64,000 nucleotides of DNA from Bryobacterales bacterium (GCA_016789905.1 JAEUQC010000203.1:24432-88431), one strand, 5' to 3'; positions 52,248 to 61,537 are shown, counted from the stretch's first letter. Translations and numbers: made by a program. Notes: generated by a model from the sequence alone, not told the origin.

Positions 52248-52928
52248 GTGACGAAACCGGCGGCACTCCTATTTGTGGCGGGCATCGCGCTTGCGGCAAC
52301 GGACGCGGACCTGGCGACGCTCATCGCGCAGGCGGAGCGCAACCGGGACGCGACCGTGCAGGAGGTTCGCTCCCTGCGGCAGTACGTGGTGCGCAACGCG
52401 CGCTGGAAAACCGACGCCACCATGGACGTGCGAATGATCACCGCGGCCGATGGCAGCAAGCGCTACGAGATACTCGGGACCAACGCCGAGGGCCTTCGCA
52501 AAACGATTCTGCTGCGAATCCTGGAAGGCGAAGTGAACGCCGCCGCGAAGAAAGACCGCGACGGCAATGTGAACGGGAAAAACTACGAACTGCGCCCGCT
52601 GCCCGATACCCCTTCGTCGGGCTCCAGTTGCCGGCCTGTGCAGTTAGTGGCGAAGAACCGCACGCGCTTTACCTTCGACGGGCACGGCTGTGTGGATATG
52701 AAAGAGTTGGCGATGGTGCGGATGGAAGGCCGGACAACGCAGCGGATGTCATTTCTGGTGGGGCGGGCCTATGTCGTGCAGGAGTTCAAAAAGGTGGACG
52801 GCCTTTGGTATTCCGCGCTCAATCAATCCACCGCCGACGTCCGTTTTCTAGGGCCCACGCAGTTAACCATTCGTTATTCCGATTACACAATCACACGAAG
52901 GCCCGTTCTGGCATACACTGCGAAGTGA
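52248..52928 (+). CDS. Secreted protein, unknown function
   Basis: The 226-residue product has a signal peptide (KPAALLFVAGIALAATDAD) and a beta-rich mature part (YVVRNARWKTDATMDVRMIT, TRFTFDGHGCVDMKELAMVR) that recalls LolA-like or outer-membrane-lipoprotein-sorting folds in acidobacteria. That link is tentative. GTG 52248 gives the leader and follows TATGGT directly. Its TGA overlaps the next ATG by one base (TGATG), so it is translationally coupled to the DUF1549 gene, although a second -10-like TACACT (52914-52919) might also drive that gene alone. Confidence 0.72.
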   Translation: MTKPAALLFVAGIALAATDADLATLIAQAERNRDATVQEVRSLRQYVVRNARWKTDATMDVRMITAADGSKRYEILGTNAEGLRKTILLRILEGEVNAAAKKDRDGNVNGKNYELRPLPDTPSSGSSCRPVQLVAKNRTRFTFDGHGCVDMKELAMVRMEGRTTQRMSFLVGRAYVVQEFKKVDGLWYSALNQSTADVRFLGPTQLTIRYSDYTITRRPVLAYTAK

Positions 52929-55498
52929 TGCGTTTGCCACTTGGCTGTTTCCTACTGGCGGTCGGCGCGTGGGCGCAACCAGCAAACGAGCTTTTCGAAT
53001 CATCGGTGCGTCCCTTGCTGGCGGCGCGCTGCCAATCGTGCCATAACGCGAAAACGGCGATGGCGGGCCTGGACCTCACCTCCGCCGCCGGCTTCGCGAA
53101 GAAGCCAATTGCGGCGCGGCTCCTGGAAGTGATCGGCTATGAGGGGCGGACGAAGATGCCGCCAACCGGGAAGTTGAGCGAGAGCGAAATTGCGCTGCTT
53201 ACAAACTGGGTGCGCGACGGCGCGGTGTGGCCTGGCAACGCGGTTGTAAAAGGGACGCAGGCGCACTGGGCGTTCCAGCCGTTACGCCCGTCGGCCGGCA
53301 AGACGATTGATGACTTCCTGGAAGCCAGGCGCGCCGAACGGGGCCTTCGCGCCGCCGGCCCGGCAGACCGGCTGACGTTGCTGCGCCGCGCCGCTTTTGA
53401 CTTGACCGGGTTGCCGCCAACAGAAGAAGAGACCCGCCTGTTTATGGAAGACCGTTCGGCCGGCGCCTTCGCGGCTTTGGTGGACAGGCTGCTGGCGTCG
53501 CCGCGGTATGGGGAAAAGTGGGGACGGCATTGGCTGGACGTCGCCCGCTACGCCGATTCCACGGGCGCCGACGAAGATTACCGTTATCCATACGCCTGGA
53601 AATACCGGGACTGGGTGATCGACGCCTTCAACCGCGATATGCCGTTTCCCGAATTTGTGCGGGCGCAGATCGCCGGCGATCTCTTGCCGCCGCCCCCGGG
53701 CCAGGAGTTGAACGCCTCCGGCATCATCGCCACCGGGTTCCTCGCGCTCGGGCCAAAGCTCGTTGCCGAACAGGACAAGGTGAAGATGTTCTACGACGCC
53801 GTGGACGAACAGATCGATGTAATGGGCAAGGCGTTCCTGGGCCTCACAATCTCCTGCGCCCGCTGCCACGACCACAAGTTCGATCCGGTCACGACGAAGG
53901 ACTACTATTCGCTCGCGTCCATATTCGCCAGTACACGCCAGTTCGAACAGATTGAAGGGACGGTATCCAAGCTGTTCTACGCGCCGCTGGCCGGAAAGGC
54001 GGAGTTGGCGCCCTGGACGGCGTATCAGAAGCGTTTGGCGGACAAGCAAAAGGAGATCGACAGCGTCACCGCAAAAGAAGCGCGCCGTTGGCGCGACCAT
54101 TTGGCGCCTCAAATCGCCCGCTACATGACGGCAGCCAAACGCGTTATCGCCGGCGGCGCGGCGGACACGGATTTGGACGCCGGCGTGCTGGCGCGATGGG
54201 TCACGTATCTGAAGCCGGCCAAGGAACGGCGCGTCCACCTGGAAGACTGGTACAAACAAGGCGACGCAGCGGCCTATCAGGCCAACTATCTGGCGGAGGT
54301 GGCCCTGCGCGACAAGGCGCAGGCGGACTTTAAGGCCGGGTTGTTGAAGGAAGCGCCGAAATTCCCCGCCGGCGCCAACCGGTTCTTCACTGAAGTGAAC
54401 GCGGCGAAAGGGCCGCTCGGCCTGCCCGAAAAGGACTCCGCCGCGGTGGCCGCGTTGAAGGCAGAGTTGGCCGCCATCAAAGCCGCCGCGCCTCCGGAAC
54501 CGCCGTTCGCCTGTGGCGTGGCGGAGGACAAAGCGGTGGAACAGCACGTGTTTCTCCGGGGCAATCCCGACGCGAAAGGCGAACTGGCGCCAAAGCGTTT
54601 CCCCGTTGTGTTGGCCGGCGACCGCCTGCCGGAAATCAAGTCCGTCAGCGGACGGCTGGAGTTGGCCAATTGGCTGGCCGAGCCATCGAACGTGCTGCCG
54701 CTCCGCGTCATTGTGAACCGGATTTGGCAGGGCCATTTCGGCCAGGGGCTGGTCCGGACGCCGAATAACTTCGGCGTGGCCGGGGAGTTGCCCACCCACC
54801 CGGAGTTGCTGGATTGGCTGGCCGCGGAGTTCGTCAAGCGCGGCTCTTCTTTCAAAGCGATGCACCGCCTGCTGATGCTCTCGGAGGCGTACCAGATGAG
54901 CGGAGACACAAACGAACCGGCGAAGACGAAAGATGCGGATAACCGCCTGCTGACCCGTTTCCCCATGCGGCGCAAAACAGTGGAGGAGATTCGCGATTCG
55001 CTGCTGGCTTTGGATGGCAGCCTGGACTTGACCATAGGCGGCGCGCTGGCCACCGGAACCGGAACGGACAACGAGTTTAGCGACGGCAGGAAGAGCATGC
55101 ACCCGGACGATTCCAAACGCCGGACCGTCTATTTGCAACTGCGCCGAAGTAACCTCGCCACGCTGCTGACGCTGTTCGATTTCGGCGACGCGACTACGAG
55201 CACGGAAATTCGCGAACAAACCAACGTGGCGCCCCAGGCTCTTTACATGATGAACAGCAAGTTTGTCGCTGAACGGGCCCGCACACTGGCCGGCAAACTG
55301 GTGGAAGAGGAACGCGTTGACCAGGCGCGGGCCCGGCGCGCGTGGCAAACCGTGCTCGGCCGGCAGGCCACGCCGGACGAAGTGGCGGCAACGCTTCGCT
55401 ACGTTGCCGGCTTCCCCAATGGCGACGGCCAGTTGCTCGCCTGGTCCAGTTTCTGCCGTGCCCTGATCGCCTCCAACGACTTTATCTACGTGCCATGA
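52928..55498 (+). CDS. PSCyt-DUF1549-DUF1553 haem protein
   Basis: The 856-residue protein has a signal peptide (RLPLGCFLLAVGAWAQPA), a planctomycete-type cytochrome c domain with CQSCH near residue 36, a DUF1549 domain with a second CxxCH (SCARCHDHKFDPVTTKDYY) and DSTGADEDYRYPYAWKYRDW, a helical middle section, and DUF1553 (VNRIWQGHFGQGLVRTPNNF, TPDEVAATLRYVAGFP). Together with the DUF1501 gene that overlaps its stop by 4 nt, it forms the common exported pair of acidobacteria and planctomycetes. Its redox partner or substrate is not known. The long 5' extension of the frame over the preceding gene is a shadow. Confidence 0.88.
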   Translation: MRLPLGCFLLAVGAWAQPANELFESSVRPLLAARCQSCHNAKTAMAGLDLTSAAGFAKKPIAARLLEVIGYEGRTKMPPTGKLSESEIALLTNWVRDGAVWPGNAVVKGTQAHWAFQPLRPSAGKTIDDFLEARRAERGLRAAGPADRLTLLRRAAFDLTGLPPTEEETRLFMEDRSAGAFAALVDRLLASPRYGEKWGRHWLDVARYADSTGADEDYRYPYAWKYRDWVIDAFNRDMPFPEFVRAQIAGDLLPPPPGQELNASGIIATGFLALGPKLVAEQDKVKMFYDAVDEQIDVMGKAFLGLTISCARCHDHKFDPVTTKDYYSLASIFASTRQFEQIEGTVSKLFYAPLAGKAELAPWTAYQKRLADKQKEIDSVTAKEARRWRDHLAPQIARYMTAAKRVIAGGAADTDLDAGVLARWVTYLKPAKERRVHLEDWYKQGDAAAYQANYLAEVALRDKAQADFKAGLLKEAPKFPAGANRFFTEVNAAKGPLGLPEKDSAAVAALKAELAAIKAAAPPEPPFACGVAEDKAVEQHVFLRGNPDAKGELAPKRFPVVLAGDRLPEIKSVSGRLELANWLAEPSNVLPLRVIVNRIWQGHFGQGLVRTPNNFGVAGELPTHPELLDWLAAEFVKRGSSFKAMHRLLMLSEAYQMSGDTNEPAKTKDADNRLLTRFPMRRKTVEEIRDSLLALDGSLDLTIGGALATGTGTDNEFSDGRKSMHPDDSKRRTVYLQLRRSNLATLLTLFDFGDATTSTEIREQTNVAPQALYMMNSKFVAERARTLAGKLVEEERVDQARARRAWQTVLGRQATPDEVAATLRYVAGFPNGDGQLLAWSSFCRALIASNDFIYVP

Positions 55499-56901
55499 CT
55501 CAACTTCTTACCAGGCGATACATGTTGCGCCGCGCCGCCTGCGGCTTCGGCATGCTGGGTCTGTCCTCACTGCTCGCCGAACCCAATGACCCGCTGGCGG
55601 CTCGCGCGCCCCACTTCCCCGCCAAGGCCAAACGCGTCATCTTCCTCTTCATGCACGGCGGGCCGTCGCACATGGACACCTTCGACCCCAAGCCGCGCCT
55701 GATTCGCGATCACGGCAAGCCGCTGCCGTTCAAGCGGCCGCTCACCTTTGCCGAAAACAACGTGGGCGGGCTGCTGAAATCGCCATGGGAGTTCAAACGC
55801 CACGGGCAAAGCGGGCTGGAGATTAGCGAACTGTTTCCAAACGTCGCGCGCCATGCCGATGAGTTATGCCTCATCCGGTCCATGGTGGGCGATAGCGTGG
55901 CGCATGGCGGCGCCACGCTGCAGTTGCACACCGGCTCCAATACGTTCACGCGGCCCAGCATGGGATCGTGGGTAGTCTACGGGCTCGGGACGGAGAACCG
56001 GAATCTGCCGGCCTACATTACTTTGAAGCCCGGTCTATCGCACGGCGGCGCCAAGAAGTGGAGTTCCGGATTCCTGCCCGCCGCCTATCAGGGAACCGCC
56101 GTCGGCTTGGGCGGCATGGCGATTGAAAAAATCAATGAGCCCATCGAGCACTTGAAAAACTACGGCCTCACGCCGGAGCAGCAGCGCTATGAATTGGACA
56201 TGATCCAGAAGATCAACGCGGCCAGCGCTGCCCGGCGGCGGCAGGACCCGGAATTGGAGGCGCGCATCCAAAGTTTCGAACTTGCCTTCCGCATGCAGAC
56301 AGAGGCGCCGGAGGCCTTCGACGTGAGCAAGGAAAGCGCCGCCACCCGCAAACTGTATGGCATCGATGAGCCGGAAACCGCCGATTTCGGCTGGCAATGC
56401 CTGATGGCCCGGCGGCTGGCGGAGCGTAACGTGCGGTTTATCCAGATCAATCATGAATACGGGCCTGGCAACGAAGTGGGCTGGGACGCGCATAGCGAAC
56501 TGGTGCGTCTGCACACGCGCACCGCGCTGGCGGTGGACCGTCCAATCGCCGGACTTTTAACCGATCTAAAAACTCGCGGATTGCTGGAGGAAACGCTCGT
56601 GGTCTGGGGCGGCGAATTCGGCCGCACACCGATCGCCGAAGCCGGCGACGGCCGCGACCACAATCCATACGGCTACACCATCTGGATGGCTGGCGCGGGC
56701 GTCAAGAAGGGCTTTGTCTATGGCGCCACCGACGAGTTCGGCTATTACGCAGTGGAGGATCGAATGCACATCAACGACATGCACGCGACCATGCTTCACC
56801 TGCTCGGCCTGCAGCACGACCGGTTGACGTTCATGTACGGCGGCCGTCCGTTCCGGTTGACCGACGTGGCCGGCAAAGTGGCCACGAAGTTGTTGGCGTA
56901 A
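55495..56901 (+). CDS. DUF1501 protein (exported)
   Basis: The 468-residue product starts at ATG 55495, overlapping the DUF1549 gene (ATGA). A twin-Arg leader (LLTRRYMLRRAACGFGMLGL) is followed by the DUF1501 fold, an alkaline-phosphatase/sulfatase relative: VIFLFMHGGPSHMDTFDPKP, SVAHGGATLQLHTGSNTF, VWGGEFGRTPIAEAGDGRDH and MHINDMHATMLHLLG. Metal ligands of the fold are visible but the usual nucleophile is not evident. It functions with the haem protein upstream. Length is normal. Confidence 0.88.
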   Translation: MTQLLTRRYMLRRAACGFGMLGLSSLLAEPNDPLAARAPHFPAKAKRVIFLFMHGGPSHMDTFDPKPRLIRDHGKPLPFKRPLTFAENNVGGLLKSPWEFKRHGQSGLEISELFPNVARHADELCLIRSMVGDSVAHGGATLQLHTGSNTFTRPSMGSWVVYGLGTENRNLPAYITLKPGLSHGGAKKWSSGFLPAAYQGTAVGLGGMAIEKINEPIEHLKNYGLTPEQQRYELDMIQKINAASAARRRQDPELEARIQSFELAFRMQTEAPEAFDVSKESAATRKLYGIDEPETADFGWQCLMARRLAERNVRFIQINHEYGPGNEVGWDAHSELVRLHTRTALAVDRPIAGLLTDLKTRGLLEETLVVWGGEFGRTPIAEAGDGRDHNPYGYTIWMAGAGVKKGFVYGATDEFGYYAVEDRMHINDMHATMLHLLGLQHDRLTFMYGGRPFRLTDVAGKVATKLLA

Positions 56902-56921
56902 CCGGCGGCGTTCTGTATACT
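56893..56921 (+). promoter_or_regulatory. promoter of the DUF4123/kinase operon
   Basis: TTGGCG (56893-56898) and TATACT (56916-56921) are 17 bp apart, a good sigma-70-type pair, starting inside the DUF1501 stop region. It predicts a leader of about 22 nt. Confidence 0.5.
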
Positions 56922-56949
56922 GGGGAAGCTTTAGGCTTAGGTGGCATAG

Positions 56950-57426
56950 ATGAGCACCATACGATTCGGTCGAGGACGGGAGTACCAGTTCTTCAGGCGC
57001 GACGATGTCCGTACCCGTTGGGACCTCCGTTCCGCGGTTCAATTTCTCAATGGCTTTCGCAAGGACGCCGTGGCGATGGCAGCCTTCCGGCGCCATGCCG
57101 GCACCGCCGGCGCGTCTCCCGCTTCGCTCAGCGATGAACAGGTAGTCCAAAGCGTGGCGCGCATGTTGGTGGCCGGGGAGTTGCTGGTGGCGCTGCCCCA
57201 GCGGGAACGGATCCGGGAAACGCTCAGCCTGACGGACCCCGCGCCCGCCACAGAACCGGCGCCCCGCCGGGCCGAACCCGCTCCCGTTCCGGAAGACGAA
57301 CCAACCTTCGAAGGGCCGCACGATGGTGTGGCGCAAGCGGCCGTACTGCTTGCCGCGGCCAAGGCCGGCTTTCCGTTCTGCGAGGAGTGCGCGCGCCACG
57401 CGGCGCAGCAAGCGGGTAACCGATGA
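56950..57426 (+). CDS. Unknown protein, first gene of a DUF4123/kinase operon
   Basis: The 158-residue product has no signal peptide. The first half is helical and charged (REYQFFRRDDVRTRWDLRSA, DEQVVQSVARMLVAGELLVA). A Pro/Ala/Glu-rich linker (about 95-122) joins a short C-terminal helix with two cysteines (FCEECARHAAQQ). I do not recognise it. Its TGA overlaps the DUF4123 ATG by 4 nt, so it probably supports the DUF4123 protein. Similar N-terminal segments may accompany type VI secretion genes, but I cannot assert this. Confidence 0.7.
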   Translation: MSTIRFGRGREYQFFRRDDVRTRWDLRSAVQFLNGFRKDAVAMAAFRRHAGTAGASPASLSDEQVVQSVARMLVAGELLVALPQRERIRETLSLTDPAPATEPAPRRAEPAPVPEDEPTFEGPHDGVAQAAVLLAAAKAGFPFCEECARHAAQQAGNR

Positions 57427-59447
57427 GCGACGAACTGCGCGGCATCCTGTGGCCCAAGGGGCACCGCCCCGATGTTTGGGCCATTGTGGATTCGGCGCAG
57501 GATCAGCGCGTCTACTGGACGCTTACCAATTCGTTTCTGCCGCACTGCTGCCTTTTCGCCGGCGCGCTGCCGGAGGCGCTGGAAATGGCGGCGCCCTATC
57601 TGGTCCAGTTGGACCCGGACGACAAGTTCACCGACTATCTGGGTAAGAATCTCCAGCGCAACCTGGCCGTGTTCCTTCGCTGCGACGCTACGCTTGCCGA
57701 ACTTCGGCGCCATCTGCGTTCGTTCCTTACGGTGAAGGATTCCAGTGGGCGCAAGATGCTGTTCCGCTACTACGATCCTCGCGTCCTGCGCGTCTATCTG
57801 CCCACCTGCACCAACATGGAGTTGCAGACTGTCTTCGGACCGGTAAAGGCGTTTTGGACCGTCGGCGAAAATCCAAACGAACTCACGCAGTTCGAATTCC
57901 GTGGCAAGGATATGCGCGTTACCCAGCAGCAGTTGGGTATGGCGGAGCAGGAACTGCCCACACGAATCGCCGCACCCCACTCCGTGCTCGCCATTCCGCA
58001 TGGCGCTGGCGGACAAACTCGCGTTCCGGTGCAACTGCAGGGCGTGGGCCGCGGCGGCCGGTTGCGTCGCTCCGGCGCGGCCATCCGGTTTTATCGAACC
58101 ATCTCGGCGCCGGAAGAGTTGCCGTTCGTTGACGGCGTTTACACGATTCCTCCGGCGCAACTCGACCCCGACGTGACCGTCTACGCCGAAGCAGCCAGTC
58201 GCGGCGAGGTGTCACTAACCCTGGAAACACTGCAGGGCGGCCGCGCGGAGACGAAGCTGCAGGCGGTTCAACTGCGCCTGGAAAGCGGCAGCGCCGCCAT
58301 CTGCGTTGGAACCACGCTGGAGACCAGAAGACGGCTGGACGTGCCGCCGCCCGGATTTGCGGGCCGTTTGACGCTTCGTGGCGCCAAGGGCTTGACGCTA
58401 TACGCCAGCGCGTCCGCGCAGGCGGGCTATCCGCTCAACGAGGGCTTTTCTTTCGACGCGCCGGCCGCCACCGCCAGCTTCTGGCTGGAAGGGGAGACCG
58501 CCGGCCCCGGCCATTTGGAACTCTGCGTGGAAGGCAGCCCCATCACCGGCGCGCGGCGCGACGTAACGGTGGCCACCATCGCCCCGCCGGAGAAACGTTC
58601 GGTCACGCTGCTATCGGGGGCGGGCGCCCCTCTGCCGCTCGCAATGCAGGCGACGCCCGCCGGGCTGCCGGCCTGGTGGAGCGTGGAGCGGCGCCAGGAC
58701 GATTCGGAAGACATTCGAGCGAAATCAGGACGCGCCACGCCAACGGTTTCCGGGGACACACTATTGACCGACGCGGCGGGCAGTTTTCTGCTGCGGGCGA
58801 AGGCGGACGAATCCGCCGCCGAATGGGGCGGCCCCTCCATGGCGTTCGAAGTGAATCTGGTCCGCGTGGCGTTGGCGGAGAACCGAACGTCAGTCAACAG
58901 CCGCTTCTGCCGCTGCGTTCGGGAAGCGGAAACGCACCAGTTCCGGCTGGATTGCGGACCGGGCGGCATCACCTTCGATGCCGATGCCGTACTCACCGGC
59001 GGCGGGCCGGACGGCCAACGCGGGCTGGACGCCATTCGCGGCGGCTGGGTGCATCGAGTGGTGAGTGATAACTCCGGCGCCCGCTACAAGGGCGGCGGCA
59101 CACGCCAGGCCAAGGATACCTTCGCGCTCGAAACAGTACCTGCCTCCGCCGGAACGCTCCGCGCCTTCGCCGCGCCAGCCGCCAGTTGGCCCGTAGTGGA
59201 CAATGGCGCCATCGAACAGATCTGGCGCTATCTCGAAGTCCAGTCCGACATGGCGTTCTGGTCCGCGGACGCGCCGGAACAGCGCGGAACTCTCTTGCGC
59301 ATCGGATGGTCGTTCACGGGGGATTATCATTGCGGCGCGTCGAAGACGACGCGAACCGTCGTGCCAGCCAGGCTGGCCACGATAGCAACGGCGGTTTTGC
59401 CGTCGCTGACGGACATGGAGGAGTTGCGTGATCGGCAAGAAGATTGA
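57423..59447 (+). CDS. DUF4123 protein with large C-terminal beta-rich module
   Basis: The 674-residue protein carries a DUF4123 domain over about residues 1-140 (DVWAIVDSAQDQRVYWTLT, YLVQLDPDDKFTDYLGKN, LRSFLTVKDSSGRKMLFRYY). DUF4123 proteins are chaperone-adaptors that load effectors onto VgrG in type VI secretion. Here, instead of ending, it continues for over 500 residues with a beta-rich, immunoglobulin-like region I cannot name. No VgrG, Hcp or effector gene is in the window. It overlaps the upstream gene by 4 nt and the kinase gene by 20 nt. The fusion may be an adaptor joined to a cargo or to a structural module. Confidence 0.75.
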   Translation: MSDELRGILWPKGHRPDVWAIVDSAQDQRVYWTLTNSFLPHCCLFAGALPEALEMAAPYLVQLDPDDKFTDYLGKNLQRNLAVFLRCDATLAELRRHLRSFLTVKDSSGRKMLFRYYDPRVLRVYLPTCTNMELQTVFGPVKAFWTVGENPNELTQFEFRGKDMRVTQQQLGMAEQELPTRIAAPHSVLAIPHGAGGQTRVPVQLQGVGRGGRLRRSGAAIRFYRTISAPEELPFVDGVYTIPPAQLDPDVTVYAEAASRGEVSLTLETLQGGRAETKLQAVQLRLESGSAAICVGTTLETRRRLDVPPPGFAGRLTLRGAKGLTLYASASAQAGYPLNEGFSFDAPAATASFWLEGETAGPGHLELCVEGSPITGARRDVTVATIAPPEKRSVTLLSGAGAPLPLAMQATPAGLPAWWSVERRQDDSEDIRAKSGRATPTVSGDTLLTDAAGSFLLRAKADESAAEWGGPSMAFEVNLVRVALAENRTSVNSRFCRCVREAETHQFRLDCGPGGITFDADAVLTGGGPDGQRGLDAIRGGWVHRVVSDNSGARYKGGGTRQAKDTFALETVPASAGTLRAFAAPAASWPVVDNGAIEQIWRYLEVQSDMAFWSADAPEQRGTLLRIGWSFTGDYHCGASKTTRTVVPARLATIATAVLPSLTDMEELRDRQED

Positions 59448-61515
59448 GCACTACCTGGTGCTGGAGAAGCTTGGAACCGGAGAAGCGAACATGGTCTTCA
59501 AGGCGCAGGACCTGAAGCTGGACCGTGTCGTGATGCTGAAGGCCATTGAGGTTCCAGCAAACGATGTGGACGCGCTTACCTCGTTCCAGAAGGAAGCGCG
59601 CGCCGGGGTCACGCTCAGCCACCCCAATATCTCTTCCATCTTCGATGTTATCGACGGCGACGGCGGCCGTTTTCTTATCTATGAGTATCTTCCCGGCTCC
59701 ACTCTGCGAGATCGTCTGAAGCGCGCCGTCACTTCGGGCGAAATGATTCCGGTGGACCGTTGCGTGGAGTATGTGCTGGCTGCGGCGCAGGGCCTGGCGG
59801 AGGCGCACCGGCATGGCGTTGTCCACCGGGATGTCAGTCCGGAAAACATCATCGTCACGCCAACACACGCCGTAAAGATCACCAATTTCGGCAAGGCGCG
59901 ATTCGGCGACGGCCCCACGTTTGTCGGTAGCGGCTCCATCACGGGCTCCTTCGGCGTGTTTGTTCCGGAGAAGATGCAGGGTGCCTCGGTGGATCACCGC
60001 GGGGATATCTATTCACTCTGTTCCGTGTTATTTGAGTTACTAACTGGAGAAAAAGCGTTCCGGGCCAAAAACGCCGCCGCCTATCTGCAGGAAGTCATGC
60101 ACAACGCCGTGCCGCGGATGGACGAGTTGCGGCCTGGCGTTTCCGACGGGCTGCAAAAAATCGTCGAAAAAGGAATGGCAAAACGGCCGGAAGACCGCTA
60201 CGCAACGATGGATTTGCTGGTGGAGGATTTGCGCGCCGAGATGAAGGACGGCCTGCGCCAGGCGGCACCGCTCCCCGAAGAACCGGCCATTGCAATTCTT
60301 CCATTTTCCTGCGTCGGTGGCGAAGAAGCGCTCGCCGCTTTCTGCGAAGGGCTAACGGAAGAGATAGCGTTTCAATTGCAGAAGGTGGAGGGGCTGCAAG
60401 TGGCGGCCACAACGTCGGCTGCGCGCTTCCGCGGCAAGTCGGAGGACCTGCGCAAGGTCGGCGCGCAACTGAACGTCAACCTGATTCTGGAAGGCAGTGC
60501 CCGCGGCGCTGGAGCCCTGATGCGGGTGATTTTGAAATTGACGGACGCCGAAACCGGATACCAGGTCTGGACCGAGCGTTTCGATAGAAATGCCGCCGAT
60601 GCGCTGCAGGTGCAGGACGAATTGGCGCATGAGGTGAGCCAGGTACTGCGGCGGCGTGTAGGCGGAGAACCACTCGAAGCGGCCGCTGTGGCCTCGGCGG
60701 CCTTCACGTCCCAATTCGCCATGCCAACCGCGGTCATGGAGACTCCCGTGCGGCCGCTGCAAATCGCCGAAGTGCTGGAGGCGGCGCGCGGCCTGCTTTC
60801 ACCGGTGGACATATTGAACGAGGCCATTGGAACGGCCCAGAAAAAGCCCGAATCGGCGGATGCGCAAGTGGCGCTTGGGTATGGGTATGCTCTGTTGGGC
60901 CGGGCCGCCGGCACGGCGGAACAGGCGTTTCTGCGCGCGCTGGAGTTCGACCCCGCCCGCCAGGACGCCTTGACGGGAATCGCAACACATGTCATGGCGC
61001 CGCAACGCCGGTTCGCCGAAGCCGAACAGATATTGACGAAGGCCGATGCCATGAACGTGCGAACGATTCTGGCCGCGGGCTGGCTGCGCTTTTGGCAAGG
61101 CGATTTCGCCGGAGCGATTGGACAATGCCGGCAGGCCTTCAAAGTGGACGCCAACGAACCCGAAGTGTATCTGCTGCTTGGGCGCGCCTATGCGGCGCTC
61201 GGTCAATACCGCGAGGCCATCATCGCCTGCGGCCGGGGCCGTGTGCTGGCGCCGGAGGATCCGCGCATCTCGGCGGCGTTGAGTTACTGTTATGGCCGTT
61301 CCGGCGAAACCGAGGAGGCCAACCGGCTTGCCGACGAGTTGGGAAGCCTGTCCAAGCGCCGTTACGTTTCCGTGTTGGACGTAGCCATGCCCTATGCCGG
61401 CTTGGGGTTGGGCGAATGGGTGGCTTGTTGCCTGGACCGGGCCCGCGAAGAGCGCCCCGCGGAGTTGTTGTGGTGGGATCTTTCTCCGGAGTGGGCGCCC
61501 TATCGAGGAGACTGA
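59428..61515 (+). CDS. Ser/Thr kinase-like, TolB-like and TPR protein with degenerate DFG
   Basis: The 695-residue protein has an N-terminal protein-kinase fold (about 8-275). Visible are a weak glycine loop (LGTGEANMVF), the ATP Lys38 (MLKAI), Glu56, the catalytic-loop HRDVSPEN (Asp135, Lys replaced by Ser137) and NFG at 153-155 in place of DFG. Losing that metal-binding Asp usually impairs or abolishes catalysis, so a pseudokinase is likely. A TolB-like domain (AILPFSCVGGEEALAAFCEG, about 290-410) and TPRs to residue 690 follow. No transmembrane helix is seen. Kinases regulate many type VI systems. Its start overlaps the DUF4123 gene by 20 nt. Confidence 0.82.
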   Translation: MIGKKIEHYLVLEKLGTGEANMVFKAQDLKLDRVVMLKAIEVPANDVDALTSFQKEARAGVTLSHPNISSIFDVIDGDGGRFLIYEYLPGSTLRDRLKRAVTSGEMIPVDRCVEYVLAAAQGLAEAHRHGVVHRDVSPENIIVTPTHAVKITNFGKARFGDGPTFVGSGSITGSFGVFVPEKMQGASVDHRGDIYSLCSVLFELLTGEKAFRAKNAAAYLQEVMHNAVPRMDELRPGVSDGLQKIVEKGMAKRPEDRYATMDLLVEDLRAEMKDGLRQAAPLPEEPAIAILPFSCVGGEEALAAFCEGLTEEIAFQLQKVEGLQVAATTSAARFRGKSEDLRKVGAQLNVNLILEGSARGAGALMRVILKLTDAETGYQVWTERFDRNAADALQVQDELAHEVSQVLRRRVGGEPLEAAAVASAAFTSQFAMPTAVMETPVRPLQIAEVLEAARGLLSPVDILNEAIGTAQKKPESADAQVALGYGYALLGRAAGTAEQAFLRALEFDPARQDALTGIATHVMAPQRRFAEAEQILTKADAMNVRTILAAGWLRFWQGDFAGAIGQCRQAFKVDANEPEVYLLLGRAYAALGQYREAIIACGRGRVLAPEDPRISAALSYCYGRSGETEEANRLADELGSLSKRRYVSVLDVAMPYAGLGLGEWVACCLDRAREERPAELLWWDLSPEWAPYRGD

Positions 61516-61537
61516 CGGGACTGCTCGACTCCCGTCA
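61513..61537 (+). terminator. possible terminator of the kinase operon
   Basis: A perfect 8-bp stem (TGACGGGA / TCCCGTCA) with a 9-nt loop begins at the kinase stop codon. No U-tract follows, so its strength is uncertain. Confidence 0.4.

Noticed and set aside
52211..52927. Long N-terminal extension of the DUF1549 frame
   Set aside because: It overlaps a well-formed secreted protein in another frame and has an unnatural Arg-rich composition. The signal peptide begins at ATG 52928.
56950..61515. Calling the region a type VI secretion locus
   Set aside because: No VgrG, Hcp, TssB/C or baseplate genes are visible. One DUF4123 domain and a kinase fold are not enough.
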